Positions 1 through 6,142 of a stretch of 21,186 nucleotides of DNA are shown here, in pieces. The position numbers were made by a program, and so were the translations under genes. Position 1 is the stretch's first letter. Each line of letters starts with the position of its first letter. The notes under the pieces were generated by a model that saw only the letters and a program-made list of their open reading frames with translations, was not told where the DNA came from and searched no databases. The DNA is from UBA3537 sp049889395 (lineage in GTDB: Bacteria > Bacteroidota > Bacteroidia > Flavobacteriales > Flavobacteriaceae): NCBI GenBank assembly GCA_049889395.1, contig JBMHDM010000024.1, positions 1 through 21,186 of the forward strand. Direction: 5' to 3'.

Positions 1-252
1 TAACTTTTCGAGGGTGTAATAGGTTGAAGGATGCTTTTTGAAATCTGCAAAAAAGCGTTCGAACACATCAGGCATCCAATACCATGTTGGTCCAATATCA
101 AAGGTAAACCCTTCTTTTTTCAGCTGCCTTGCTCGACCGCCAATGGTCTTATTTTTTTCAAAAATGGTTACTTCATATCCTGCTTGAGCAAGGTAACATG
201 ATGCTGCCAAGGACGAAAATCCTGAGCCTATGATGTGTATAGTTTTCTTCAT
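1..252 (-). CDS. crtI: Phytoene desaturase CrtI, N-terminal fragment (cut by window edge)
   Basis: Only the first 84 codons are in the window; the gene runs off the left edge. The start is the ATG at 252. The protein opens with MKKTIHIIGSGFSSLAASCY, a Rossmann dinucleotide-binding motif (GxGxxS) at about residues 9-14. The strand-ending acid follows (FEK) and then GGRARQ, the FAD-binding start typical of carotenoid desaturases. GPTWYWMP near residue 53 is characteristic of CrtI-type enzymes. CrtI introduces double bonds into phytoene to make lycopene at the inner membrane. It lies 54 bases downstream of the CarH-like regulator on the same strand, with no clear promoter in between, so the two are probably co-transcribed and pigment synthesis is probably light-controlled. 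Family assignment is firm; whether crtB follows cannot be seen. Confidence 0.9.
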   Translation of the reverse strand, partial: MKKTIHIIGSGFSSLAASCYLAQAGYEVTIFEKNKTIGGRARQLKKEGFTFDIGPTWYWMPDVFERFFADFKKHPSTYYTLEKL

Positions 253-306
253 TTGTCTATAAAAGTAATGAAAAGACTATACAGAGTTGTACTCCGAGAG
301 TGTTTT

Positions 307-1206
307 TTACATATCTTTAACTAAATCCTCAATTTTATCGTACAATGTAATGTGTTTTGAGATGTTTTTCCGATTAATAGTTTTTGTTTTGTACCCTATG
401 AGTTTCAAACTATTTTCCTTATTCTCCAAAAAGCGTTCTGAAAAGGTGTCCAAATAATCATGAATTTCACTTTCATTAGGTTTTATTGTAAAATAAGACA
501 CATAAATAATATCGTCATATAGTTTGTTGATATATTTTAGGTTATCTAAAGGAATATTTTCACCCAAAAATATGGTGTGATACCCCAAGCTTAAAATTTC
601 ATAATTGATGAATAACAGGCCTAAATCATGAACTTCATGTTCAGGAAGAAAAAGAACAACTGTTTTGGTACTTGGGCGCGGATCTGTACTCTGCAAGCGT
701 TCTATATGTACCAGTATTTTTTGTTTGATGTGTACGGTCAAAAAATGTTCATGAGCAGAAGACATGGTATTTGTTTGCCAGAGCATCCCCAAATCACAAA
801 GTAGAGGAATAAAAATCTCGTAAAAAATAGACCTAAAATTCTTTTCCTCCAACAAGCTGTTGTACGTATTATAAAATAGTGTTTGGTCAAAATTGAGCAT
901 CGACAATTTGAAAGCCACGATGGCCTGACTGTCATTTTTCCCCATAAAGGCCAACTGCCTTGTTTTGGGGGCCAATTCAGACTCGTCTAATTTTGCAATT
1001 TTTGAAATCTTGAACCCATTATTATTCAAAAAACTGATATTGAGTAGTTTTTGAAGATTGTGGAGATCGTAATGTCTGATATTGGTCTCGGTGCGTTTGG
1101 GTTGAAGTAAGTTGTATCGTTTTTCCCAAATACGAATGGTGTGCGCTTTGACTACAGAGAGATTTTCTAAGTCTTTGATACTAAAGACGTTTTCAGTACT
1201 GTTCAT
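307..1206 (-). CDS. CarH/LitR-like MerR-family regulator with cobalamin-binding domain
   Basis: A 299-residue transcription factor. Residues 8-75 form a MerR winged helix-turn-helix (HTIRIWEKRYNLL, then RHYD). Residues about 95-170 are a helical bundle carrying W143-x9-E153-H154, the Wx9EH signature of the B12 photoreceptor CarH. Residues about 180-290 are a Rossmann-like B12-binding domain with E191-x-H193-x-x-G196, where the histidine would be the lower axial ligand of cobalt. In known CarH, adenosylcobalamin drives a DNA-bound tetramer in the dark and light breaks it, releasing crt genes. The residue after the tryptophan is Gln144; in Thermus CarH this is the histidine (H132) that ligates cobalt in the light state. 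The crtI gene directly downstream fits the role. No TAnnTTTG element is seen upstream. The fold is near certain; light sensing is inferred. Confidence 0.88.
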   Translation of the reverse strand: MNSTENVFSIKDLENLSVVKAHTIRIWEKRYNLLQPKRTETNIRHYDLHNLQKLLNISFLNNNGFKISKIAKLDESELAPKTRQLAFMGKNDSQAIVAFKLSMLNFDQTLFYNTYNSLLEEKNFRSIFYEIFIPLLCDLGMLWQTNTMSSAHEHFLTVHIKQKILVHIERLQSTDPRPSTKTVVLFLPEHEVHDLGLLFINYEILSLGYHTIFLGENIPLDNLKYINKLYDDIIYVSYFTIKPNESEIHDYLDTFSERFLENKENSLKLIGYKTKTINRKNISKHITLYDKIEDLVKDM

Positions 1207-1274
1207 TATTTTATAGATTTGGTTCTACTAAAATACTAAAAAATAATGAAAAATGGAATAGTTTTAAAAAAAAG

Positions 1275-1359
1275 TGCGCACGAGAAGACTCGAACTTCCA
1301 CGGGAAAAACTCCCACTAGCCCCTCAAGCTAGCGCGTCTACCAATTCCGCCACGTGCGC
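1275..1359 (-). tRNA. tRNA-Leu (anticodon GAG)
   Basis: Read on the minus strand, the 85-nt gene has a 7-bp acceptor stem GCGCACG/CGTGCGC and discriminator A. The D loop contains TTGGTAGA. The anticodon stem CTAGC/GCTAG encloses loop TTGAGGG, giving anticodon GAG. A long variable arm (GGGAG...TCCC) is the class II mark of tRNA-Leu. The T arm carries TTCGAGT. The CCA end is not encoded. A run of eight T follows the 3' end at once and may help end transcription. Confidence 0.95.
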
Positions 1360-1373
1360 GATTGAGTTTGAAG

Positions 1374-1407
1374 AAAAAAAAAGTTAAGGCTTTAGCTTAA
1401 CTTTTTT
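1374..1407 (-). terminator. Palindromic terminator between the two tRNA genes
   Basis: AAGTTAAG at 1381-1388 pairs perfectly with CTTAACTT at 1396-1403 around a 7-base loop. Flanking A (1377-1380) and T (1404-1407) bases extend the stem to 12 bp. A-runs on one side and T-runs on the other make it terminator-like on both strands. On the minus strand it follows tRNA-Lys by two bases, so it would end or process that transcript before tRNA-Leu. Confidence 0.7.
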
Positions 1408-1408
1408 G

Positions 1409-1481
1409 TGACTTGGCTGGGGCTCGAACCCAGGACCCTCTCCTTAAAAGGGAGATGCTCTACCAACTGAGCTACCAAGTC
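1409..1481 (-). tRNA. tRNA-Lys (anticodon UUU)
   Basis: A 73-nt minus-strand gene. The acceptor stem is GACTTGG/CCAAGTC with discriminator A. The D arm contains AGTTGGTAGAGC. The anticodon stem TCTCC/GGAGA holds loop CTTTTAA, giving anticodon TTT. The T arm is CTGGG-TTCGAGC-CCCAG. The 3' CCA is not encoded (the next bases are AAA). Confidence 0.96.
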
Positions 1482-1504
1482 TTTTGGTATGCATATTGCG
1501 GCTG

Positions 1505-1534
1505 CAAAGATAAAGGGTTTAATTAATATTACAA
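1505..1534 (-). promoter_or_regulatory. Bacteroidota-type promoter for tRNA-Lys
   Basis: On the minus strand, TATCTTTG (1512-1505) matches the -7 consensus TAnnTTTG. TTG at 1534-1532 lies 19 bases upstream as the -33 element. The predicted start lies near 1498, about 17 bases before the tRNA. Confidence 0.7.
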
Positions 1535-1591
1535 TCCTTTTTAATAATATTTTTTGTTTTTTTGTGATTATAAATCCTTTTAACAAAAAAA

Positions 1592-2110
1592 ATGATTATT
1601 GTTCTATTGGGGTATATGGGTTGCGGTAAATCTACTATAGGTCAACAGCTGGCAGATAATATGGGTTATTCGTTTTTAGATTTAGATGTTTTTATTGAAG
1701 CCCATCAAAAACTTAGTGTTTCAGAACTCTTCAAAATTAAAGGGGAAGTTCAATTCAGGGCAATCGAAAGACGCGCTGTTGAAACCGTCTGCAGAAGTCA
1801 TGATAATTTAGTTTTGGCATTAGGCGGCGGAACGCCATGTTACAGTAACACGATGACCTTTCTTGTTGAACACCCAAATGTACAAACCGTTTATCTAAAA
1901 TCTTCAATTCAAACATTATATAGCAGGTTAGTCAATGAAAAATCAAAGAGACCTCTTATTGAACATATTTCTGACGAAAAATTAACAGAGTTTATTGCAA
2001 AACACGTCTTTGAGCGATCAAAATTCTATAATCAAGCCCAATTGGTTGTTTTATCAGATAACAATTCAGTTAATGCTATTGCTACAGAAATTTTACGAGA
2101 ATTAAACTAA
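1592..2110 (+). CDS. aroK: Shikimate kinase
   Basis: A 172-residue cytoplasmic kinase that phosphorylates shikimate at the 3-hydroxyl with ATP, the fifth step of aromatic amino acid (chorismate) synthesis. The P-loop GYMGCGKST is at residues 7-15. LDLDVFIE (about 30-37) holds the shikimate-binding aspartate motif (D-x-D). LALGGGTP (about 75-82) is the conserved glycine-rich substrate loop. KSKRPL (about 116-121) is the lid/adenine region with the conserved arginine. Length matches AroK. The start ATG follows a purine-rich stretch and the P-loop sits at the usual distance from it. Its 3' end overlaps the convergent phosphoribosyltransferase gene by 9 bases, so the two genes share stop-region DNA and no terminator separates them. 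Confidence 0.95.
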   Translation: MIIVLLGYMGCGKSTIGQQLADNMGYSFLDLDVFIEAHQKLSVSELFKIKGEVQFRAIERRAVETVCRSHDNLVLALGGGTPCYSNTMTFLVEHPNVQTVYLKSSIQTLYSRLVNEKSKRPLIEHISDEKLTEFIAKHVFERSKFYNQAQLVVLSDNNSVNAIATEILRELN

Positions 2111-2605
2111 AAGTACTTTTGAGTCATTTTTGTCAAAGATGACTTCAATATGTTCGTTCAATGAGGTAGATAGTGATATCCCTTTAAAATCGGCTTTAAC
2201 AGGGTATTTTTTATGGTTTCTATTGACTAGAACGGCAGTCTTAAATTGTTCAAGCGGAACATCCAAAAAATGCTTTACACCATATATTAGTGTTGTGCCA
2301 GAATGTAGGACATCATCTATTAAAACTACAGATTTATTGGAGTAGTCGTCTTTTTGTAATGAGGTTTCAATAGCCTCAGTTGGATTTTTCTTGTCAATTT
2401 TCACATCACACAAGATGCCATTTATTTCAGAAATTTGGTCCAAATGGTCTTTTATTTTTTTGGCCAAAATAAAACCGTTTGATTGAATTCCAGCTAAAAT
2501 GACCTCATCTCTGTTGACGTTGGCCTCATAAATTTGATAGGCCATGCGTCGAATCTTATGATTAATCTCTTGGTGATTTAGAATACAATGTTGTGACAGT
2601 GACAT
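2102..2605 (-). CDS. PyrR/Hpt-like phosphoribosyltransferase
   Basis: A type I phosphoribosyltransferase, 167 residues from the ATG at 2605. VVLIDDVLHSGTT is the PRPP-binding loop (two acidic residues followed by a TGT-like turn). VILAGIQSNGFILAKKI earlier in the chain is the PPi-binding loop region seen in PyrR. The product is a nucleotide salvage enzyme or PyrR-like pyrimidine regulator; substrate cannot be read from sequence. An in-frame TTG at 2620 would add five residues, but that TTG is part of the -7 promoter element (2618-2625), so it is unlikely to be translated and ATG 2605 is preferred. The S4-domain gene lies upstream on the same strand, so readthrough may also supply transcript. 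Confidence 0.85.
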   Translation of the reverse strand: MSLSQHCILNHQEINHKIRRMAYQIYEANVNRDEVILAGIQSNGFILAKKIKDHLDQISEINGILCDVKIDKKNPTEAIETSLQKDDYSNKSVVLIDDVLHSGTTLIYGVKHFLDVPLEQFKTAVLVNRNHKKYPVKADFKGISLSTSLNEHIEVIFDKNDSKVLLV

Positions 2606-2617
2606 GTGATTTTTTTT

Positions 2618-2625
2618 CAAATATA
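2618..2625 (-). promoter_or_regulatory. -7 promoter element of the phosphoribosyltransferase gene
   Basis: TATATTTG on the minus strand matches TAnnTTTG exactly and ends 12 bases before the ATG at 2605, leaving a leader of only a few bases. I found no good TTG/TTTG at the expected -33 distance. Confidence 0.5.
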
Positions 2626-2650
2626 CTAAAGTGATGTTATTATTACTTCT

Positions 2651-3025
2651 CTATTCGTTATCAAAATTTAAATAATCGTTGATATCTCTCCTATCCTTTT
2701 TGGTTGGACGTCCTTCTCCTTTTTTTCTGTAATAATCCTTAGAATACTTCAATAGATCTTGTGCTTCAAATTCAGATTTTGGTGTTGTATCGGTTCTGTA
2801 TATATCGACCAGCTTTGCACCAACTCTGCTTGGCGGCAAGTCTAATATAGTAAGTTGATAATTCACTTGATTTATTCTGACAGAAACTTTTTCTGTTGGG
2901 TAAACTTCCCGACTGGGTTTCACAATTTGGTCATTTATCTTGACATGGCCTTTTTTACAGGCATTGGTTGCTATAGTCCTTGTCTTGAAATAACGTAAAC
3001 ACCACAAAAATTTATCTATTCTCAT
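2651..3025 (-). CDS. S4-domain RNA-binding protein, Hsp15 (HslR) type
   Basis: A 124-residue basic cytoplasmic protein. Residues 1-60 form an S4 domain: MRIDKFLWCLRYFKTRTIA, then GHVKINDQIVKPSREV with the typical turn and short strands. The C-terminal third is a lysine/arginine-rich tail (YYRKKGEGRPTKKDRRD) as in Hsp15. In Escherichia coli Hsp15 binds stalled 50S subunits carrying peptidyl-tRNA and helps recycle them; that role here is inferred from family. Length is close to the family norm. The ATG at 3025 is supported by the S4 domain beginning at residue 1. It is divergent from the FKBP lipoprotein gene and followed by the phosphoribosyltransferase gene 45 bases downstream. Confidence 0.88.
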   Translation of the reverse strand: MRIDKFLWCLRYFKTRTIATNACKKGHVKINDQIVKPSREVYPTEKVSVRINQVNYQLTILDLPPSRVGAKLVDIYRTDTTPKSEFEAQDLLKYSKDYYRKKGEGRPTKKDRRDINDYLNFDNE

Positions 3026-3056
3026 TAATTTGGTAAAACTCTGTTTTTGTTTCCCG

Positions 3057-3064
3057 CAAAAATA
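3057..3064 (-). promoter_or_regulatory. -7 promoter element of the S4-domain gene
   Basis: TATTTTTG on the minus strand fits TAnnTTTG, 31 bases before the ATG at 3025. A TTG on the same strand at 3091-3089 is 24 bases further up, a little longer than usual. On the opposite strand TATCTTG at 3077-3083 is a weaker, one-base-short match that may serve the FKBP gene. Confidence 0.45.
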
Positions 3065-3101
3065 CTATAATATTGTATCTTGCAGCTCCAAAAGTAATAT
3101 T

Positions 3102-4124
3102 ATGAGAATTAATCTAAATCTTCTACTTGTTTTTTTATTGGCAGTCTTCGCAATTAATTGTAGTGAGGATGACGACGAAAACAATGCAGTACCGCCACGA
3201 GATCGTGCTGAGCAACAAGCCAGCGATATGGATACATTACAAAATTACTTAAATACCCATTACTATAATTCTGGAGCCTTGGCATCCCTGACGACCTATC
3301 CTACAATTAATGATATCACAATTACAAAATTAGAAGAAGGCCAAACTCTTCCGGTAAATACAACCTTATTGGCCAATGCGGTTGAAGAGAAAACTACAGT
3401 TTATAAAGACACAGATTACAAATATTACATCCTAAAGCTTCAAGATGGGCAAGGACAATCCCCTCATTTTACAGACCAAGTTCGAGTCAATTATGAAGGA
3501 AGCTTAATAAATGGCAATATATTCGATAGCTCTATTAATCCAGCTGATGTTGATCTTGTTTTTTCTATCCCTGGATGGAGTAGGGTATTACCCCAATTCA
3601 AGACCGCCAATGGGTACACCACTAATGGGGATGGGACAGTTACTTTTGAGAATTATGGAATCGGGGTGATGTTTTTACCCTCTGGACTCTCCTATTTCAG
3701 CAGCGCAACAACTGGTATTACTTCATATTCTTGTTTGGTTTTTAAGTTTGAACTTCATCAATTCCAAGTTATGGATCATGACAACGATTTCATTCCAAGT
3801 TTTATGGAGGATGATAACAGCAATATGGATGTTACAGATGACAATACAGATGACGATCGTTTTAGTAATTTTGGAGATAACGATGATGATGGTGATGGTT
3901 ATAAAACGTATAGAGAAATTACGTATGCAATATACACCAATACCACGCGCGAAGCATTACAAGCAGAACTTGAAACCCTTAATTTAGCTTCAGATCAATT
4001 TATAACCGCAATTCAGTTAGAAGACGATGGAAGTTTTTCTGCAAAAGTAGTAACCTTGGAAGACACCAATGGCAATGGGATCCCTAATTATCTGGACCCC
4101 GACGACGCTCAGACTTTGAACTAA
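3102..4124 (+). CDS. FKBP-type peptidyl-prolyl isomerase-like surface lipoprotein with acidic calcium-type tail
   Basis: From ATG 3102 the product has 340 residues; the frame stays open back to 3030, but only this start gives a lipoprotein signal peptide (MRINLNLLLVFLLAVFAINC, Cys20). The residues after Cys20 are SEDDDE, an acidic stretch like the lipoprotein export signal that sends Bacteroidota lipoproteins to the cell surface. Residues about 115-220 resemble an FKBP domain (DQVRVNYEGSLINGNIFDSS, later IPGWSRVLPQF and GVMFLPSGLSYF). The tail, from about 225, is rich in Asp/Asn. It contains DHDNDFIPSFMEDD, DDDGDGYKTYRE (EF-hand-like DxDxDG-x5-E) and DTNGNGIPNYLD, resembling thrombospondin type 3 calcium repeats. 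A role in folding outer-membrane or surface proteins is inferred; isomerase activity is not certain because the domain is divergent. Confidence 0.82.
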   Translation: MRINLNLLLVFLLAVFAINCSEDDDENNAVPPRDRAEQQASDMDTLQNYLNTHYYNSGALASLTTYPTINDITITKLEEGQTLPVNTTLLANAVEEKTTVYKDTDYKYYILKLQDGQGQSPHFTDQVRVNYEGSLINGNIFDSSINPADVDLVFSIPGWSRVLPQFKTANGYTTNGDGTVTFENYGIGVMFLPSGLSYFSSATTGITSYSCLVFKFELHQFQVMDHDNDFIPSFMEDDNSNMDVTDDNTDDDRFSNFGDNDDDGDGYKTYREITYAIYTNTTREALQAELETLNLASDQFITAIQLEDDGSFSAKVVTLEDTNGNGIPNYLDPDDAQTLN

Positions 4125-4152
4125 TCTTAACGAGAATTACTTTTAATAATAA

Positions 4153-5109
4153 TTAGCTTTTTCTTCGAATAGCCTTTAAAGCTTTAGTAACAATGGCGCT
4201 GCTATCAAGGCCATATTTCGCCATTAGCTGTGCAGGAGTTCCCGACTCTCCAAAAGTATCGTTAGTTGCTACAAATTCTTGAGGAATTGGATTATTCAAA
4301 GACAATACTCTAGCGACACTTTCTCCTAGACCACCATAATAATTATGCTCTTCAGCACTCACAACACAACCAGTTTTAGCTGTTGACTCTAATAATGTTT
4401 TTTCGTCTAAAGGTTTTATTGTATGAAAGTTGATTACTTCTGACGAGATTCCCTGCTCATGAAGTACTTTGGACGCCTCTAGAGCTTCCCACACTAAATG
4501 ACCTGTAGCCACAATAGTGACATCTGTTCCTTCGGTCATTTTGATGGCTTTGCCAATTTCAAAAGTTTGATTTTCAGCTGTAAAAACGGGAACTTTTGGA
4601 CGCCCAAACCGCAAATATACAGGGCCTTGATATTTCGCAATAGCCAGAGTGGCAGCCTTAGTTTGGTTATAATCACAAGGATTGATAACAACCATGCCTG
4701 GAAGCATTTTCATCAGTCCAATATCTTCTAATATTTGGTGAGTGGCACCATCTTCTCCTAGTGTTAATCCAGCGTGTGAAGCACAAATTTTTACATTTTT
4801 ACCAGAATAAACAATGGATTGTCGAATTTGATCATAAACTCGACCTGTCGAAAAGTTTGCAAATGTTCCAGTAAAGGGTATTTTACCTCCAATTGTTAGT
4901 CCTGCAGCGATTCCCATCATATTGGCTTCAGCAATACCAATCTGAAAAAACCGATCTGGATTTTCTTTTTCAAAATCATTCATTTTTAATGATCCTGTGA
5001 GGTCTGCACAAAGCGCAACTACATTTGGATTTGTTCTGCCTAGTTCGGTGAGACCGTCTCCAAAACCGCTTCTTGTATCTTTTTTTTCAGTATAGCTGTA
5101 TGTTTTCAT
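4153..5109 (-). CDS. Transketolase, C-terminal subunit
   Basis: A 318-residue protein corresponding to the pyrimidine-binding and C-terminal domains of transketolase. It opens with the Pyr domain (ALCADLTGSLK...; IGIAEANMMGIAAGL, which holds the catalytic glutamate that activates thiamine diphosphate). It continues with GEDGATHQILEDIGLM and ends in the transketolase C domain (EHNYYGGLGESVARVL; FGESGTPAQLM). Transketolase moves two-carbon units between sugar phosphates in the non-oxidative pentose phosphate pathway. The partner N-terminal half is the gene just upstream, 21 bases away, and the two polypeptides should form one enzyme. The split form is common in several bacterial and archaeal groups. 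A DXS-like or other C2-transferase role is less likely given overall resemblance. Confidence 0.93.
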   Translation of the reverse strand: MKTYSYTEKKDTRSGFGDGLTELGRTNPNVVALCADLTGSLKMNDFEKENPDRFFQIGIAEANMMGIAAGLTIGGKIPFTGTFANFSTGRVYDQIRQSIVYSGKNVKICASHAGLTLGEDGATHQILEDIGLMKMLPGMVVINPCDYNQTKAATLAIAKYQGPVYLRFGRPKVPVFTAENQTFEIGKAIKMTEGTDVTIVATGHLVWEALEASKVLHEQGISSEVINFHTIKPLDEKTLLESTAKTGCVVSAEEHNYYGGLGESVARVLSLNNPIPQEFVATNDTFGESGTPAQLMAKYGLDSSAIVTKALKAIRRKS

Positions 5110-5130
5110 TTTTTGTGTGTGGGGTTGTAG

Positions 5131-5973
5131 TTAATAATCGCCGAGTGTTTCGGGGTTTTGCGATAATGCAGACTCCAGTTGTTCATCATTGGGCGCTTTT
5201 CCGTGCCATGCATGGGTGTGCATCATAAAATCTACGCCATTACCCATTATGGTTTCAAGAAGTACACAAACGGGCTTGCCTTGGCCAGATGCTTTTTTGG
5301 CTTCAGCCATGCCATTTAAAATTGAATCTATATCATTGCCTGATTCAATTTCTATGACTGTCCAATCAAAGGCTTCAAACTTGTCTTTTATACTCCCCAT
5401 ACTTAGAACATCATCCGTGGAACCGTCAATTTGCTTGCCGTTTAGATCAATTGTGGCAACAATATTATCCACGCCTTTTGCTGAAGCATACATGATAGCC
5501 TCCCAATTTTGTCCCTCTTGAAGTTCACCATCGCCGTGAAGACTGTAAATGATATTGGAATCCTTGTTTAATTTTTTTGAGAGTGCCGCACCAATTGCTA
5601 CTGAAAGCCCTTGACCTAATGATCCAGATGCGATGCGAATTCCTGGCAGTCCTTCATGTGTAGTAGGATGACCTTGAAGGCGCGAGTCTAACAGCCTAAA
5701 GGTGTTGAGTTCTTCAACGGGGAAATAACCACTTCTAGCCAAGACGCTGTAGATAACGGGAGATATATGACCATTGGATAGAAAAAATAAATCTTCGCCG
5801 TGCCCGTCCATATCAAAACCGCTATTGCGGTTCATGATTTTTGAATAAAGTACTACTAAAAATTCTGCACAACCAAGAGAGCCTCCTGGATGACCCGAGT
5901 TCACTTTGTGTACCATACGTAGAATATCACGTCTGACTTGAACAGTTAAGTCATTTAATTCTTTATTTGACAT
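5131..5973 (-). CDS. Transketolase, N-terminal (thiamine diphosphate-binding) subunit
   Basis: A 280-residue protein matching the first domain of transketolase. RMVHKVNSGHPGGSLGCAEF near the N terminus is the conserved substrate/cofactor histidine region. FFLSNGHISPVIYS follows. GDGELQEGQNWEA...ATIDLN is the ThDP pyrophosphate/metal motif (GDG about 25 residues before N). HAWHGKAPN close to the C terminus is the conserved histidine turn. It is first in a two-gene operon with the C-terminal subunit and should be inactive without it. A strong promoter match lies at 5997-6026. ATG 5973 is chosen because the conserved transketolase helix begins about 12 residues in. Confidence 0.93.
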   Translation of the reverse strand: MSNKELNDLTVQVRRDILRMVHKVNSGHPGGSLGCAEFLVVLYSKIMNRNSGFDMDGHGEDLFFLSNGHISPVIYSVLARSGYFPVEELNTFRLLDSRLQGHPTTHEGLPGIRIASGSLGQGLSVAIGAALSKKLNKDSNIIYSLHGDGELQEGQNWEAIMYASAKGVDNIVATIDLNGKQIDGSTDDVLSMGSIKDKFEAFDWTVIEIESGNDIDSILNGMAEAKKASGQGKPVCVLLETIMGNGVDFMMHTHAWHGKAPNDEQLESALSQNPETLGDY

Positions 5974-5996
5974 TTAGAATTATTAAAAATTATAAT

Positions 5997-6026
5997 CAAA
6001 ATTAAATTTAATTTTGGGGATTCAAA
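5997..6026 (-). promoter_or_regulatory. Promoter of the split transketolase operon
   Basis: On the minus strand TTTG (6026-6023) lies 18 bases upstream of TAATTTTG (6004-5997), a complete Bacteroidota -33/-7 pair. The predicted start is near 5990, about 17 bases before the ATG at 5973. Confidence 0.7.
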
Positions 6027-6110
6027 GCCCTTTGACTAACAAATTATGAGAAGTAACTAACAACTTATTAAACATTTTTTTCTAACTGAAGTGAGCCCAT
6101 TATGTTTTTG

Positions 6111-6118
6111 TACTTTTG
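6111..6118 (+). promoter_or_regulatory. -7 promoter element of the sulfatase-fold/phosphatase operon
   Basis: TACTTTTG matches TAnnTTTG, 24 bases before the ATG at 6143. No clear -33 TTG is seen. The element lies in the 169-base divergent gap shared with the transketolase promoter. Confidence 0.5.
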
Positions 6119-6142
6119 TGGTCAATATTATCCTAAGAAAAT

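Noticed and set aside
1392..1586. Open frame of 64 codons on the minus strand
   Set aside because: It runs straight through tRNA-Lys and the terminator hairpin; no homology and no need for a protein there.
5974..6142. Possible small gene or riboswitch in the divergent transketolase/sulfatase-fold gap
   Set aside because: Only promoter elements are visible; the gap is AT-rich, has no conserved riboswitch-like core and no plausible short ORF.
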